Source of the DNA: Roseovarius bejariae | Lineage (GTDB): Bacteria; Pseudomonadota; Alphaproteobacteria; Rhodobacterales; Rhodobacteraceae | Direction of reading: 5' to 3' | DNA length: 64,000 nucleotides | Assembly: GCF_009669325.1 (NCBI RefSeq) | Contig: NZ_SZWE01000001.1 | Span: 2,051,501 to 2,115,500, forward strand | Part shown: piece after piece, positions 54,208-64,000 of the stretch | Numbering within the stretch: position 1 is the stretch's first letter | Layout: each line of letters starts with the position of its first letter | Notes under the pieces: model-generated | Seen by the model: the letters and a program-made list of their open reading frames with translations, nothing else | Database searches by the model: none | Told to the model about the DNA's origin: nothing | Made by a program: the position numbers and the translations under genes

Positions 54208-54241
54208 GTTTGGTCAGGGAGGGGAAAAGTAGGGAGGGGTC

Positions 54242-54622
54242 ATGCGCCACCTGCTGCAACATATCTTCCATGCTGCATTCCTTGCATTTGCCCTGATTCT
54301 GGCCGGGGTTCTCGCGGCTGTGGCCGAGGGCAAAATGGCCGCCGATCAACGCGGCGTCACCACGATGGTGATCTGTGCTGGCGAAGGTCCTGCCACCGTG
54401 GCGTTCGACAGCTCCGGCAATCCGGTGGCGCCATCCGATCCCGCTAAATGTGAGTTCTGCCCGGCTTGTATCTTCAATTGCGTAGCGATGCAGAGCCTTT
54501 CGACCTCTTGGGAACGCCCTGAACGCCTCGCCTTCCAACTCACCCCTCGCATTCCCGCCGTTCAATACAGCGGGCCAACGGCCCTGTGGCGCTATGCCCG
54601 CGGTCCTCCGAATGAAGCCTGA
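54242..54622 (+). CDS. nosC: NosC-like cysteine-motif protein, first gene of the nos operon
   Basis: 126 residues. An N-terminal hydrophobic helix (AAFLAFALILAGVLAAVAE) is followed by a small domain with the motif CEFCPAC (CxxCxxC) and another Cys four residues later. NosC proteins at the head of the nosCRZDFYLX operon in Paracoccus denitrificans carry the same CxxCxxC motif; their function is unknown. GGGAGGGGTC precedes the ATG. A DUF2946-type label is an alternative. Confidence 0.75.
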   Translation: MRHLLQHIFHAAFLAFALILAGVLAAVAEGKMAADQRGVTTMVICAGEGPATVAFDSSGNPVAPSDPAKCEFCPACIFNCVAMQSLSTSWERPERLAFQLTPRIPAVQYSGPTALWRYARGPPNEA

Positions 54623-54625
54623 TCC

Positions 54626-56923
54626 ATGTTTCTTATCTTTCAATCCTTTCTCGCGTCGTTGATTTCATGGGCCTTAGCCACAGCGATGCATATGGTCCAA
54701 GCCTCCACGCGACGCATCGCAGCACTTGCCAGCTGCTTGATAATCGCAACTTGCGCGTCTTTACTTGTGGCTCCGGTTGCGCAGGCCCAGACCGAGACCT
54801 CCGTTCTTTCCAAGTTCATCGATGATGTCTCCCCCGGCCAACTGGTTGAGGGGGCCGACGCATTTGGCCCGATTCGGAAGGACCTTCCCGTTGCCCCCCT
54901 GATGCAAGATGGCGAACGTATCGCATGGGCTTTCATCGCGTCGGACTTCGTGGGAACGACCGGGTATTCGGGCAAGCCTATTCACACCATGGTCGCTGTC
55001 GATGACGATGCAATTGTAATGGGTGTCAGCCTCGTCAAACATTCCGAACCCATCGTTCTGATCGGTATACCCGATTCCAAGATCAAGGCACTGGCCGCCG
55101 ATTATGCCGGTCTTGATCTCGTGGCCGAGGCCACATCAGGCGGAACGGCCCATGACCTTGAGATCATCGCCGGGGCCACCGTGACGGTCATGGTGATCGA
55201 CGATTCAATCGTGCGGTCCGGGTTGAAGGTCGCCCGACAGCTTGGGTTGGGTGGGTTGAGTGCGCCGGACGCGCCAAGCGGGCCGACGTTCGAGATCGAC
55301 CCTGGGGCCACGGCTGCGGCGGACTGGATGACGCTGGAAGGCAACGGAACCCTGCGGCGGCTGTCTCTTGATGTGGGGCAGGTCAATGCCGCGTTCGAGA
55401 AAGTTGACGATCCACGCGCGGCCAAACGCCCGATCAAGGATCCGCCCGAAACCACCTTCATCGAGATGTACATGGGGCTGGTGTCAGTGCCCGCAGTGGG
55501 CGAATCCCTGCTCGGCGATGCCGAGAACACCAATTTGCGGAACTGGCTGGACGATGGCGATCATGCCATCATGATCGCGGGGCGTGGGCTTTATTCCTTC
55601 AAGGGGTCGGGTTACGTCCGGGGTGGCATCTTCGACCGGATCGTTTTGATCCAGGGCGATCTGTCGGTTCGTTTCCGTGACCGGATGCACCGCAGGTTGG
55701 GTGATGCCGCCGCCGAGGGCGCGCCGGAATTCACGGAAACCGACCTGTTCAAAATTCCTGCTGACAGTGGCTTTGACCCGACGAAACCCTTCCGTCTGCA
55801 ATTGCTGGTGCAGCGCGATGTTGCGGCCATCGAACGGGTCTTTACCACCTTCGAACTGGGATACAGCCTGCCTGATAGCTATATGCGCGCCGTACCCTCC
55901 GACGCCCCGGCACCCGAGGCCGCCGAGGCACAGGCCATGGCCGATCAGGAAGAACAGTCGGCGCAGGCCGCACTTTGGAAACGGATCTGGCAGGACAAGA
56001 CCGTCGAAATCGCCGGTCTGGCGGTCATGCTGTTCATCCTGACAGTGGCGTTCTTCTTCCAGGGGTTCCTGACCCGGTCTGAGCGCGTGACCTATTGGTT
56101 CCGCATGTCCTTCCTGACGGTGACGTTGGTTATCCTTGGTTGGTACGCCAATGCGCAATTGTCTGTGGTCAACCTGATGGCGCTGTTCGGGGCGCTGACG
56201 ACTGACTTCAGCTGGCAGGCCTTCCTGCTTGATCCGCTGACCTTCATCCTGTGGTTCGCCGTGGCTGCCGCGCTGATCTTCTGGGGGCGTGGGGCCTATT
56301 GCGGGTGGCTCTGCCCCTTCGGTGCGTTGCAGGAACTCAGCAACCAGATCGGGCGCAAACTCGGCATTCCGCAATGGACGCTGCCATGGGGATTGCATGA
56401 ACGGCTGTGGCCGCTGAAATACATGATCTTTCTTGGCCTGTTCGGGGTATCCCTTGCCTCGATCGAGCAGGCCGAGCATCTGGCCGAGGTCGAGCCGTTC
56501 AAAACAGCCATCGTTCTGAAATTCATGCGCGCATGGCCCTTCGTGGCCTATGCCGCCGCGTTGCTGATCGCGGGGTTGTTCGTGGAACGCTTTTATTGCC
56601 GCTACCTGTGCCCGCTGGGCGGGGCACTGGCCATCCCGGCGCGGCTGCGCATGTTCGACTGGCTGAAGCGTTACAAGGAATGCGGCAACCCCTGCCAGAC
56701 CTGCGCAAACGAATGTTTCGTTCAGGCGATCCACCCCACGGGCGAGATCAACCCCAACGAATGCCTGAACTGTATGCACTGCCAGGTGCTGTACCAGTCG
56801 AAAACGAAATGTCCGGTCGTCATCAAGCGTGTCAAACGGCGCGATGCGGCGTCGCGCGGCGCGGCCGATGCAGGCCGGTCCATTCACAATCATCCCAACC
56901 TGAAGGAGAAGACCAATGTCTGA
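54626..56923 (+). CDS. nosR: Nitrous oxide reductase expression/electron-transfer protein NosR
   Basis: 765 residues. After a signal/transmembrane region comes a periplasmic FMN-binding domain with the flavinylation motif AGATVT (182-187). Six or so transmembrane helices follow with cysteine pairs [10 protein letters not shown] and [10 protein letters not shown]. The C terminus has two ferredoxin-type 4Fe-4S sites ([15 protein letters not shown] and [18 protein letters not shown]). NosR sustains N2O reduction by passing electrons toward NosZ, and ApbE-type NosX supplies its FMN. The first ATG (54626) is used; one at 54686 is possible. The last 8 bp overlap nosZ. Confidence 0.95.
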   Translation: MFLIFQSFLASLISWALATAMHMVQASTRRIAALASCLIIATCASLLVAPVAQAQTETSVLSKFIDDVSPGQLVEGADAFGPIRKDLPVAPLMQDGERIAWAFIASDFVGTTGYSGKPIHTMVAVDDDAIVMGVSLVKHSEPIVLIGIPDSKIKALAADYAGLDLVAEATSGGTAHDLEIIAGATVTVMVIDDSIVRSGLKVARQLGLGGLSAPDAPSGPTFEIDPGATAAADWMTLEGNGTLRRLSLDVGQVNAAFEKVDDPRAAKRPIKDPPETTFIEMYMGLVSVPAVGESLLGDAENTNLRNWLDDGDHAIMIAGRGLYSFKGSGYVRGGIFDRIVLIQGDLSVRFRDRMHRRLGDAAAEGAPEFTETDLFKIPADSGFDPTKPFRLQLLVQRDVAAIERVFTTFELGYSLPDSYMRAVPSDAPAPEAAEAQAMADQEEQSAQAALWKRIWQDKTVEIAGLAVMLFILTVAFFFQGFLTRSERVTYWFRMSFLTVTLVILGWYANAQLSVVNLMALFGALTTDFSWQAFLLDPLTFILWFAVAAALIFWGRGAYCGWLCPFGALQELSNQIGRKLGIPQWTLPWGLHERLWPLKYMIFLGLFGVSLASIEQAEHLAEVEPFKTAIVLKFMRAWPFVAYAAALLIAGLFVERFYCRYLCPLGGALAIPARLRMFDWLKRYKECGNPCQTCANECFVQAIHPTGEINPNECLNCMHCQVLYQSKTKCPVVIKRVKRRDAASRGAADAGRSIHNHPNLKEKTNV

Positions 56924-58859
56924 CAAGAACACGAAACCAGGCATTACCCGCCGTGGTATGCTGGGGGCCACCGCCGGAGGCGCGGCCTTGCTGAGCGGCG
57001 CCAGCGGTGCACGTATGGCCCTGCTTGGCAGCGCGGCAGGCGTCGCCACAGCAGCCAGCACCAGTGCAGCCCGCGCCGAAGGCGCGCTCAGCATCGCCCC
57101 CGGTGAGCTGGACGATTACTATGGTTTCTGGTCCTCGGGCCAGACCGGCGAGTTGCGCATTCTTGGCTTCCCGTCCATGCGCGAATTGATGCGCGTTCCG
57201 GTGTTCAACCGCTGCTCGGCCACCGGCTGGGGCCAGACCAACGAAAGCCTCAAGATCATCGAAGACGGCATGTCAGATGAAACCAGGGAATTCCTGGCCG
57301 CACAGGGCAAGCGCGTGCACGACAACGGTGATTTGCACCACCCGCACATGTCCTTCACCGACGGCACCTATGACGGGCGCTACCTGTTCATGAACGACAA
57401 GGCCAACACGCGCGTCGCCCGGGTTCGCTGCGATGTGATGAAAACCGACAAGATCGTCGAAATCCCCAATGCCAAGGCGATCCACGGCCTGCGCCCGCAG
57501 AAGTTCCCGCGTACCGGCTATGTCTTTGCCAATGGCGAGGACGAGGTGCCGATGATTAACGACGGGTCGGTTCTGGACGAGCCCGACAAGTACGTGAACT
57601 TCTTCACCGCGCTTGACGGGGACACCATGGAAATCCCGTGGCAGGTGATGGTGTCGGGTAACCTTGATAACACCGACTGCGATTATCAGGGCAAATACGC
57701 CTTCTCGACCTCTTACAACTCGGAAATGGGCATGAACCTTGCCGAGATGACCGAGAGCGAGATGGACCACGTGGTGATCTTCAATCTCAAGGAAATCGAG
57801 AAAGGCGTTGCCGAGGGTGATGTTCAGGTTCTCAACGGTGTGCCGGTGGTCGACGGGCGCAAGGGACAGAACAAGAAATACACCCGCTACGTCCCGATCC
57901 CCAACAGCCCCCACGGCGTAAATACCGCGCCGGATGGTGTGCACGTGGTGATCAACGGCAAACTGTCTCCGACCTGCTCGGTGATCGACGTGCGCAAACT
58001 GGATGCGCTGTTCGAAGAGGATGCCGACCCCCGGTCTTGCATCGTGGCCGAACCGGAACTGGGCCTCGGGCCGCTTCACACCGCGTTCGACGGCAAGGGC
58101 TTTGCCTATACCACGCTGTTCCTCGACAGCCAGATGGTCAAATGGGACATCGCCAAGGCGGTGCAGGCCTATGCCGGGGAAGAGGTCGATCCGATCGTGT
58201 CCAAGGTCGATGTCCATTACCAACCGGGCCACAACCACACCACCATGGGCGAAACCAAGGAGGCCGATGGCCAGTGGCTGATCTCGCTCAACAAGTTCTC
58301 GAAGGACCGCTTCCTGAATGTCGGCCCTCTCAAACCCGAGAACGAGCAGATCATCGACATCTCGACTGATGACATGGCCGTGGTGCATGATGGCCCGACC
58401 TTCGCCGAACCGCACGACGTCATCCTCGTGCGTCGTGACATCGTGAACCCGGTCAATGTCTGGGACCGTAACGATCCGATGTGGGCCGAAACCCGCAAAC
58501 AGGCCGAGGCCGACGGTGTGGACATCGACGACTGGGCCGAAACGATCATTCGCGACGGTGACAAGGTCCGTGTCTACATGTCCAGTCAGGCGCCGACTTT
58601 CTCGCTTGAAAAGTTCGAGGTGACGGAAGGTGACGAGGTGACGGTGATTGTAACCAACCTCGATGACATCGACGACCTGACCCACGGCTTTACCCTGAAT
58701 AACCACGGGGTCGCGATGGAGATCGGGCCGCAGGCGACCGCCTCGGTCACCTTCACTGCGGCCAAGCCGGGCGTCTACTGGTACTATTGCCAGTGGTTCT
58801 GCCACGCGCTCCACATGGAGATGCGCGGCCGGATGCTGGTCAAACCGAAAGGGGCCTGA
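56916..58859 (+). CDS. nosZ: Nitrous-oxide reductase NosZ, clade I
   Basis: 647 residues. A twin-arginine signal ([19 protein letters not shown]) marks the Tat-exported clade I type. The N-terminal beta-propeller supplies CuZ histidines ([52 protein letters not shown]). The C-terminal cupredoxin domain has the CuA motif [12 protein letters not shown] and the upstream His in [11 protein letters not shown]. It reduces N2O to N2 in the periplasm. AAGGAGAAGACCA precedes the start. Confidence 0.97.
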   Translation: MSDKNTKPGITRRGMLGATAGGAALLSGASGARMALLGSAAGVATAASTSAARAEGALSIAPGELDDYYGFWSSGQTGELRILGFPSMRELMRVPVFNRCSATGWGQTNESLKIIEDGMSDETREFLAAQGKRVHDNGDLHHPHMSFTDGTYDGRYLFMNDKANTRVARVRCDVMKTDKIVEIPNAKAIHGLRPQKFPRTGYVFANGEDEVPMINDGSVLDEPDKYVNFFTALDGDTMEIPWQVMVSGNLDNTDCDYQGKYAFSTSYNSEMGMNLAEMTESEMDHVVIFNLKEIEKGVAEGDVQVLNGVPVVDGRKGQNKKYTRYVPIPNSPHGVNTAPDGVHVVINGKLSPTCSVIDVRKLDALFEEDADPRSCIVAEPELGLGPLHTAFDGKGFAYTTLFLDSQMVKWDIAKAVQAYAGEEVDPIVSKVDVHYQPGHNHTTMGETKEADGQWLISLNKFSKDRFLNVGPLKPENEQIIDISTDDMAVVHDGPTFAEPHDVILVRRDIVNPVNVWDRNDPMWAETRKQAEADGVDIDDWAETIIRDGDKVRVYMSSQAPTFSLEKFEVTEGDEVTVIVTNLDDIDDLTHGFTLNNHGVAMEIGPQATASVTFTAAKPGVYWYYCQWFCHALHMEMRGRMLVKPKGA

Positions 58860-58862
58860 TCC

Positions 58863-60188
58863 ATGCTGCTCCGCCTTCTCATGCTGGTCACGCTGATCGC
58901 GTCTGCCGCCCATGCGGCTGACGTGCCTGTGCCCGCGCGGGGCGGAGCCTTGCAAACCGCCATCGCCGGGGCCGCCCCCGGCGATGTGCTCATCCTTGCA
59001 CCGGGGCGTCACGACGGCCCGGTGACCCTCTCTCAGTCCCTCACTCTCGACGGGCAGGGCAAGGCCACTATCGACGGGGGCGGGCAGGGCTCGGTCATTA
59101 CCGTGACGGGGGATGACATCACCGTGCGCGGCCTGACCCTCACCGGCTCGGGCAGCGATCATCAAACCATCGACTCGGGCGTGCAACTGACCAAGACGGC
59201 GCGGCGCGCCGTGGTCGAGAATAACGAGATCACCGGGAACCTTTATGGTGTCGACATCCACGGTGCCGACGACAGCATCGTGCGCGGCAACACCATCGTT
59301 GGTCGACAGGACCGGCGCATGAACGAACGAGGTAACGGCGTTTACGTCTGGAATGCCCCCGGCGCGCAGGTGGTGGGCAACGACATCCGCTTTGGCCGGG
59401 ACGGGATTTTCGTGAACACCTCACGCCGCAACGTGTTTCGCGACAACCTGTTTCGCGATCTGCGCTTTGCCGTCCATTACATGTACGCCAACGACAGCGA
59501 AGTGTCGGGCAATATTTCGATCGGCAATCACCTTGGCTATGCGCTGATGTTTTCCGACCGGGTCAAGGTTCTCGACAACCTGTCGCTGAACGATCGCGAT
59601 CATGGCCTGATGCTGAACTACGCCAACAGTTCGGACTTGCGCGGTAACCTCGTGCGCGGGGCGGGGAAGTGTACATTCATCTACAACGCACACCGCAATC
59701 TGATCGTCGGCAACCGCTTTGAAGGCTGCGATATCGGCATCCACTTCACCGCCGGGTCCGAGCGCAATGCCTTGACCGGAAACGCCTTTCTGGGCAACCG
59801 AACGCAGGTCAAATACGTCGGCACCACGGATGTCGAATGGAGTTATGACGGCATCGGCAACTACTGGTCCGATCACGCGGCCTTTGATCTGGATGGAAAC
59901 GGCATTGCCGATAGCCCCTTTCGACCCAATGACCTGATGGATCATATCCTGTGGTCGCAACCGGCCGCCGCCCTTCTGGTGGGTGCCCCGGCGGTGCAAC
60001 TCATTCGCTGGTCGCAATCCAGCTTCCCCGCCACCCTGCCGGGTGGCGTTCTGGACAGCCACCCCCTGATGGACCCCGTGCAGATCGACATCCCCAAGGA
60101 CATGGCCGACCTGGCCGCGAAACGCGCCGGAAAGTGGCGCAATGGAAATGCAGATGACACAAAGTTTGATCCTCTCGCAGCTCACTAA
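58863..60188 (+). CDS. nosD: Copper-site maturation protein NosD
   Basis: 441 residues with a signal peptide (LMLVTLIASAAHAADVPV). Parallel beta-helix (CASH) repeats follow, for example GDDITVRGLTLTGSG, DIHGADDSIVRGNTIVG, YANDSEVSGNISIGNHLGYA and NRFEGCDIGIHF. NosD is the periplasmic partner of the NosFY ABC complex required for CuZ assembly in NosZ. It starts 3 bp after nosZ and overlaps nosF by about 47 bp. Confidence 0.94.
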   Translation: MLLRLLMLVTLIASAAHAADVPVPARGGALQTAIAGAAPGDVLILAPGRHDGPVTLSQSLTLDGQGKATIDGGGQGSVITVTGDDITVRGLTLTGSGSDHQTIDSGVQLTKTARRAVVENNEITGNLYGVDIHGADDSIVRGNTIVGRQDRRMNERGNGVYVWNAPGAQVVGNDIRFGRDGIFVNTSRRNVFRDNLFRDLRFAVHYMYANDSEVSGNISIGNHLGYALMFSDRVKVLDNLSLNDRDHGLMLNYANSSDLRGNLVRGAGKCTFIYNAHRNLIVGNRFEGCDIGIHFTAGSERNALTGNAFLGNRTQVKYVGTTDVEWSYDGIGNYWSDHAAFDLDGNGIADSPFRPNDLMDHILWSQPAAALLVGAPAVQLIRWSQSSFPATLPGGVLDSHPLMDPVQIDIPKDMADLAAKRAGKWRNGNADDTKFDPLAAH

Positions 60189-61050
60189 GAGCTATCGGAA
60201 CACGCAGGTTCTGCATGACGTTTCGCTCAATGTGGACCCGGGCGAACGCGTTGCCTTGCTTGGCCACAATGGGGCAGGCAAATCCACGATGATGAAGATC
60301 ATCCTTGGCCTCATCTCCTTCAATGGTGGCGAGGTGCGTGTTTTGGGGGCAAAGCCCGGGTCACCTGTGGCCCGCGCAGGTGTTGCCTACCTGCCGGAAA
60401 ATGCGGCCTTTCATTCGGCACTGACCGGATTGGAGCAGATTCGCCACTACCTGCGCCTGCGCGGGCAACCCGCGCGACTGGCTGGCGATCTTCTGGATCG
60501 TGTGGGCCTTGCCGATGCGGGCAAGCGCCGGATCGGCACCTATTCCAAGGGGATGCGGCAGCGCATCGGGCTGGCGCAGGCGCTGATTGGCAAACCCCGG
60601 CTTCTGGTGCTGGACGAACCGACCAGCGGCCTTGATCCCGTGTCGCGGCGTGATTTCTATGCGCTGCTCGACGATCTGGCCGCCGATGGTGCCTCCGTTC
60701 TTCTGTCCAGCCACGCCCTGACCGAGGTCGAGGCACGGACCGACCGTCTGGTGATCTTGTCGCAAGGACGGCTTGTCACACAGGGAACGCTAAGTGACCT
60801 GCGCCGTCAGGCGGCCCTGCCGATCAAGCTCCATGTCACCCCCAGCGAAGGGCAGCGGGACTGCCTCGCCGAGGCCCTGCCACAAGGCCGCATGAACGGC
60901 ACCGGCCTGCATCTGAGTTGCGCGCAGGACGAAAAGCTTTCGACCCTGTCCCGCATCGCCGGACTGGGGGGGATGGTCCGGGATATCGAGGTGACCCCGC
61001 CCAGCCTTGAAGACATCTACAGCCATTTCAGCCGGAGGGACGGACAATGA
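60142..61050 (+). CDS. nosF: NosF ATP-binding protein for CuZ assembly
   Basis: 302 residues. Walker A GHNGAGKST, signature YSKGMRQRIGLAQAL, Walker B LLVLDEPTSGLDP and the His switch in LLSSHALTEVEA are present. It energises the NosDFY complex that delivers sulfur or assembles the copper-sulfide site. A second ATG at 60154 is an equally good start. The stop overlaps the nosY start (ATGA). Confidence 0.94.
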   Translation: MEMQMTQSLILSQLTKSYRNTQVLHDVSLNVDPGERVALLGHNGAGKSTMMKIILGLISFNGGEVRVLGAKPGSPVARAGVAYLPENAAFHSALTGLEQIRHYLRLRGQPARLAGDLLDRVGLADAGKRRIGTYSKGMRQRIGLAQALIGKPRLLVLDEPTSGLDPVSRRDFYALLDDLAADGASVLLSSHALTEVEARTDRLVILSQGRLVTQGTLSDLRRQAALPIKLHVTPSEGQRDCLAEALPQGRMNGTGLHLSCAQDEKLSTLSRIAGLGGMVRDIEVTPPSLEDIYSHFSRRDGQ

Positions 61051-61868
61051 CCCGGATACTGGCAACGGTCTCGACCGAATTCCTCATTGCCCTTCGCAAC
61101 AGGTGGGTCACGATCGCAATCGCCATGATGGTGATCTTTTCCCTAGTTCTCTCTGCGGCAGGCTCCGCGCCTACGGGCGCGCTGGGCGCCGACAGTCTCT
61201 CGGTGGTCGTGGCCAGCCTGACGTCCCTGTCGGTCTACCTCGTGCCACTCGTGGCGCTCCTGATGTCCTTCGATGGCGTCGCGGGGGAGGTCGAACGGGG
61301 GACGCTTCCCCTTGTCCTGACCTATCCCATTTCACGGGCCGAGCTGTTGTTCAGCAAGCTTCTGGCGCATCTTGCCGTGCTGACACTGGCCGTCGGAGCA
61401 GGTTATGGAAGCGCGGCATTGGCCGCCGTTATCGTCGAAACGGACGCGGCACAGGGCTTGCCCGCCTTGTGGCGTCTGGTCTGGTCCTCGGTCCTGTTGG
61501 GGGCAGCCTTCCTGTGCCTCGGGTATGCGCTCTCGGCGATGTCCCGCAGGCCCTCTGGCGCGGCGGGCCTTGCCATCGGGCTGTGGCTGGTGATGGTCGT
61601 GCTTTACGATCTGGGCCTGCTGGCCGCTGTCGTTTCGGATGGCGGCGGATGGTTCACAACGAAGGTGTTCCCGTGGCTTCTGGTCGCCAATCCCGCCGAT
61701 GCCTTCCGCCTGTTCAACCTTGCCGCCTCCGACGCCACGGCCGCCGCCGCCGGTATCGCGGGCGCCGCCAACGCGATTCCGCCGATGCATGCGCTTGTCT
61801 CGATGGTCCTGTGGCCGCTGCTCGCGCTTGGCGGCGCGGTCGCGATCTTTCGAAAGGTCACGCCATGA
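61047..61868 (+). CDS. nosY: NosY membrane protein of the NosDFY complex
   Basis: 273 residues with about six transmembrane helices (VTIAIAMMVIFSLVLSAAG, VVVASLTSLSVYLVPLVALL, HLAVLTLAVGAGYGSAALAA, SVLLGAAFLCLGYALSAM, and others). The family segment FDGVAGEVERGTLPLVLTYP is clear. It overlaps nosF and nosL by 4 bp on each side. Confidence 0.94.
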   Translation: MTRILATVSTEFLIALRNRWVTIAIAMMVIFSLVLSAAGSAPTGALGADSLSVVVASLTSLSVYLVPLVALLMSFDGVAGEVERGTLPLVLTYPISRAELLFSKLLAHLAVLTLAVGAGYGSAALAAVIVETDAAQGLPALWRLVWSSVLLGAAFLCLGYALSAMSRRPSGAAGLAIGLWLVMVVLYDLGLLAAVVSDGGGWFTTKVFPWLLVANPADAFRLFNLAASDATAAAAGIAGAANAIPPMHALVSMVLWPLLALGGAVAIFRKVTP

Positions 61869-62434
61869 AACACAGTCTCGCTTTCATCTGCCTTTTTGCC
61901 TTGGCCGCTTGTCAGGAAGAAACCGCAGAAAAGCCCCAGGCCGTGACGATGACGGCGACGGCCCTGGGCCATTTCTGCCAGATGAACATGCTGGAACACC
62001 CCGGCCCCAAAGCGCAGGTGCACCTTGATGGCCTGCCGGGCGCGCCGCTTTTCTTCAGCCAGGTTCGCGATGCCATCGCCTATTTGCGGATGCCCGAACA
62101 AAGCCACGCGATAACCGCCATTTACGTCAGCGACATGGGCCGCGCGCCAAGCTGGCAGTCGCCGGGTCGTGACAACTGGATCGCGGCGGAAGGCGCGGTT
62201 TATGTGCTGGGGTCCGGGCGCGAGGGCGGCATGGGCGCGCCCGAGGTCGTGCCGTTCGCCCATACCCAATCCGCCGAGGCTTTTGTTGATCTCAATGGCG
62301 GGCGCGTTGTTGCGCTGGATGATATCCCCGACGCCGCCGTTCTGGCCCCGGTGCAGCAACCACAGGTGGCGGACACCGAAGACGATGATTTCGCCACGCG
62401 CCTGCGGGCGCTGTCGAAGGAAAGGATGAACTGA
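61865..62434 (+). CDS. nosL: NosL copper chaperone lipoprotein
   Basis: 189 residues. A lipoprotein signal with lipobox ALAAC gives an acylated Cys16. The NosL core shows the Cu(I) site region GHFCQMNMLEHPGPKAQ followed by YVSDMGRAPSW. It delivers copper to apo-NosZ in the periplasm. The start overlaps the nosY stop. Confidence 0.94.
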   Translation: MKHSLAFICLFALAACQEETAEKPQAVTMTATALGHFCQMNMLEHPGPKAQVHLDGLPGAPLFFSQVRDAIAYLRMPEQSHAITAIYVSDMGRAPSWQSPGRDNWIAAEGAVYVLGSGREGGMGAPEVVPFAHTQSAEAFVDLNGGRVVALDDIPDAAVLAPVQQPQVADTEDDDFATRLRALSKERMN

Positions 62435-62435
62435 G

Positions 62436-63362
62436 ATGCAGACTTTCACCCGCCGCCGCTTCCTGACGATTGCCGCCTGTGCCGGGGCCTTGGGCACGCG
62501 GGCCTCTGCCGCCGCCGAACTCACCCAATGGCGGACCAATGCGCTTGGCGCCCGGATGACGCTCAGCCTTGCCCACCCCAAGGCTGAAGTCATCGCGCAA
62601 ACTGTCTTCGCCGAATTGCGCCGCCTCGAAGGCATCTTCAGCCTGTACAAACCTGACTCGGCCCTAAGCCGTTTGAACCGCGAGGGCCGGTTGGCCGCGC
62701 CACCTTTTGAGTTGTTGGAATGCCTTGGCTTGTCCGGGCGTGTCCATGACGCGAGCGGCGGGCGGTTCGACCCGACCATTCAACCGCTATGGGCGGCATA
62801 CGCACAGAGCAGTGCCAGCGGCGAAACCGACACCGGCGCAATTGAACAGGCCCGCGCGCTGGTTGGTTGGCAGGGGGTTGCATTCGACAGTCAGACGATC
62901 CGTTTTGCACGCCCCGGCATGACGATCACGTTGAACGGCATCGCGCAGGGCTATATCGCCGACCGGATCGCGGCGCTGCTGGCCCGTCAGGGGCTGACCG
63001 ACGTGATGATCGACACCGGAGAGTTGCGCGCGCTGGGCGGGCATCCCGATGGCGGCGATTGGCCTGTCACGCTCAAGGCTGTCGATGGCGGCACGGCTGG
63101 CCGCGCAGACCTGCGCGATACCTCCATGGCCACCTCTGCCCCCTCCGGAACGCGGTTCGGCCTTGCGGGGGAACCGGGCCATATCCTCGATCCGGTCACG
63201 GGCCGGCCCACCCAAGCCCCTTGGCGTCTTGTCAGCGTGACAGGCCCAAGCGCCGCCGTGGCTGATGGGCTGAGTACGGCAATCTGCCTGATGGAGGACC
63301 GTGGAACCATCGACGCCGCCCTTTCCGGATTTTCCGGCGTCTCCCTGGTGCATCTGTCATGA
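62436..63362 (+). CDS. nosX: FAD:protein FMN transferase NosX (ApbE family)
   Basis: 308 residues. A twin-arginine signal (FTRRRFLTIAACAGALGTR) targets it to the periplasm. The ApbE fold has LEGIFSLYKPDSALSRLNR, FDPTIQPLW, TLNGIAQGYIADRIAALL and the metal-binding DVMIDTGELRALGG. It attaches FMN to the Thr of the NosR AGATVT motif. It lies 1 bp after nosL and ends the operon nosCRZDFYLX. Confidence 0.93.
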   Translation: MQTFTRRRFLTIAACAGALGTRASAAAELTQWRTNALGARMTLSLAHPKAEVIAQTVFAELRRLEGIFSLYKPDSALSRLNREGRLAAPPFELLECLGLSGRVHDASGGRFDPTIQPLWAAYAQSSASGETDTGAIEQARALVGWQGVAFDSQTIRFARPGMTITLNGIAQGYIADRIAALLARQGLTDVMIDTGELRALGGHPDGGDWPVTLKAVDGGTAGRADLRDTSMATSAPSGTRFGLAGEPGHILDPVTGRPTQAPWRLVSVTGPSAAVADGLSTAICLMEDRGTIDAALSGFSGVSLVHLS

Positions 63363-63386
63363 CCGGGGCGGCGGGAGCAGACGGTT

Positions 63387-63400
63387 TTGATAAAAGTCAA
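63387..63400 (+). promoter_or_regulatory. FNR/NNR box TTGAT-AAAA-GTCAA
   Basis: A near-perfect Crp-Fnr superfamily site, 25 bp after the nosX stop and 84 bp before the next ATG. It indicates a separate low-oxygen/NO-controlled promoter for the second ApbE gene. Confidence 0.7.
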
Positions 63401-63483
63401 ATACCCCCCATCCAGCCCACCTTTAGCCTCGGAATGAGGGGCTGGGCGTGCAATGCGTTCCGGCCCACTGGGAGGCCCGAACC

Positions 63484-64000
63484 ATGACACAAACCCGCCG
63501 CCGGTTTCTGGCCATCAGTGCCGCTGCTCTGGCCGTCCCCATGGGGGCGCAGGCCGCGCCGGTGGCGCATTGGCGTGGCCGTGCCCTCGGGGCTGATGCC
63601 TCGATTGCTCTGGCGGGGATCTCGCAGATCGAGGCCCGCCCCCTGCTGGCCCGCCTCGCAAAAGAACTCGATCGTCTCGAAGGTATATTCAGCCTGTACC
63701 GACCCGACAGTGCGCTGGCGCGGCTGAACCGCACCGGGCGGCTTGATCAGGCACCGCCCGAATTCCTGTCCGTGCTCGGCCACTGCGAGGCGATCCATCA
63801 TGCCAGCGGCGGCGTCTTCGATCCGACGATTCAGCCGCTTTGGCAGGCCATGGCACGTGGCGAGGATACCGCCAGGGCGCGGGCGCTCGTGGGCTGGTCC
63901 GGCGTGCAGGTTTCGGACGGGACGGTTTCATTTAAACGGCCCGGAATGGCAATGACCCTCAATGGAATCGCGCAGGGCAAGATTACCGATCACATCGCTG
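63484..64000 (+). CDS. Second ApbE-family FMN transferase, probably NirX (partial)
   Basis: The first 172 residues of a paralogue of NosX; the frame runs off the window end. It has its own twin-arginine signal (MTQTRRRFLAISAAALAVP). Blocks shared with NosX are LEGIFSLYRPDSALARLNR, FDPTIQPLW, ARALVGW and TLNGIAQGK. In Paracoccus denitrificans NirX is an ApbE protein encoded beside nirI, a NosR relative. The gene has its own FNR/NNR box, so nirI/nirS-type genes may follow outside the window. A duplicate NosX is the alternative. Confidence 0.88.
   Translation, partial: MTQTRRRFLAISAAALAVPMGAQAAPVAHWRGRALGADASIALAGISQIEARPLLARLAKELDRLEGIFSLYRPDSALARLNRTGRLDQAPPEFLSVLGHCEAIHHASGGVFDPTIQPLWQAMARGEDTARARALVGWSGVQVSDGTVSFKRPGMAMTLNGIAQGKITDHIA

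Larger units (their letters stand above)
53864..54241. other. Intergenic region between tRNA-Pro and nosC (378 bp)
   Basis: It holds the tRNA terminator (53871-53898), then about 290 bp without a recognisable gene, and the nos promoter region with an FNR-like box at 54194-54207. No direct repeat of the tRNA 3' end is evident within the gap, so there is no direct attachment-site evidence. Confidence 0.6.

Noticed and set aside
57273..59261. 662-codon open frame antisense to nosZ
   Set aside because: NosZ copper motifs are intact on the plus strand; the antisense translation is low complexity and matches no family.

Overview
The window is chromosomal DNA from an alphaproteobacterium, most likely a marine Rhodobacteraceae (Roseobacter-group) species able to denitrify. 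Supporting signs are the petP-petR regulator pair, secA beside a parvulin and argJ-mutT, two Pot-type ABC importers, an ectoine/hydroxyectoine degradation gene order like that described for Ruegeria, and a nosCRZDFYLX cluster in the Paracoccus order. This assignment rests on recognising gene families; no search was run.

Layout. 1-1007: a decayed tyrosine integrase. 1193-5577: dgcA-type epimerase, D-amino-acid transaminase, DUF1244 protein, msrB-msrA and a DMT exporter. 5581-13314: a putrescine/polyamine block with oxidoreductase, PotI, PotH, PotG and PotF on the minus strand, then a divergent GntR regulator and an SpuC-type aminotransferase. 13361-25741: housekeeping genes (radC, PstS/OmpA fusion, unknown envelope protein, secA, parvulin, argJ, mutT, N-formylglutamate amidohydrolase, pyk). 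26216-30600: an orphan four-motif CxxCxGxG protein, rpmI-rplT, a small protein, a fatty acid desaturase and pheS.

31012-44114 is the most interesting accessory block. doeA (ectoine hydrolase) is divergent from eutB-eutC-nitrilase-asnC-ssd-aminotransferase. A terminator and a complete PotABCD-like ABC importer with two unusually extended permeases follow. The usual deacetylase (eutE/doeB), eutA, enuR and the UehABC TRAP transporter are not in the window. The nitrilase sits where the eutD-eutE pair normally lies, which suggests a variant pathway.

44161-53863: an orphan citrate lyase alpha subunit beside ilvE, petP-petR, and leuC-leuD and leuB separated by a membrane protein and an exported nuclease-like protein, then tRNA-Pro(CGG). 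54242-64000: the nitrous oxide reduction operon nosCRZDFYLX. It is followed by a second ApbE paralogue with its own strong FNR/NNR-type box, probably nirX, cut by the window end.

Non-coding structure is informative. There are seven clear intrinsic terminators, hairpins just downstream of both binding-protein genes, a repeated doublet of hairpins inside two operons, a TCGTACGA palindrome array after pheS, and candidate operators for the polyamine, pyk, ectoine and petPR regulators.
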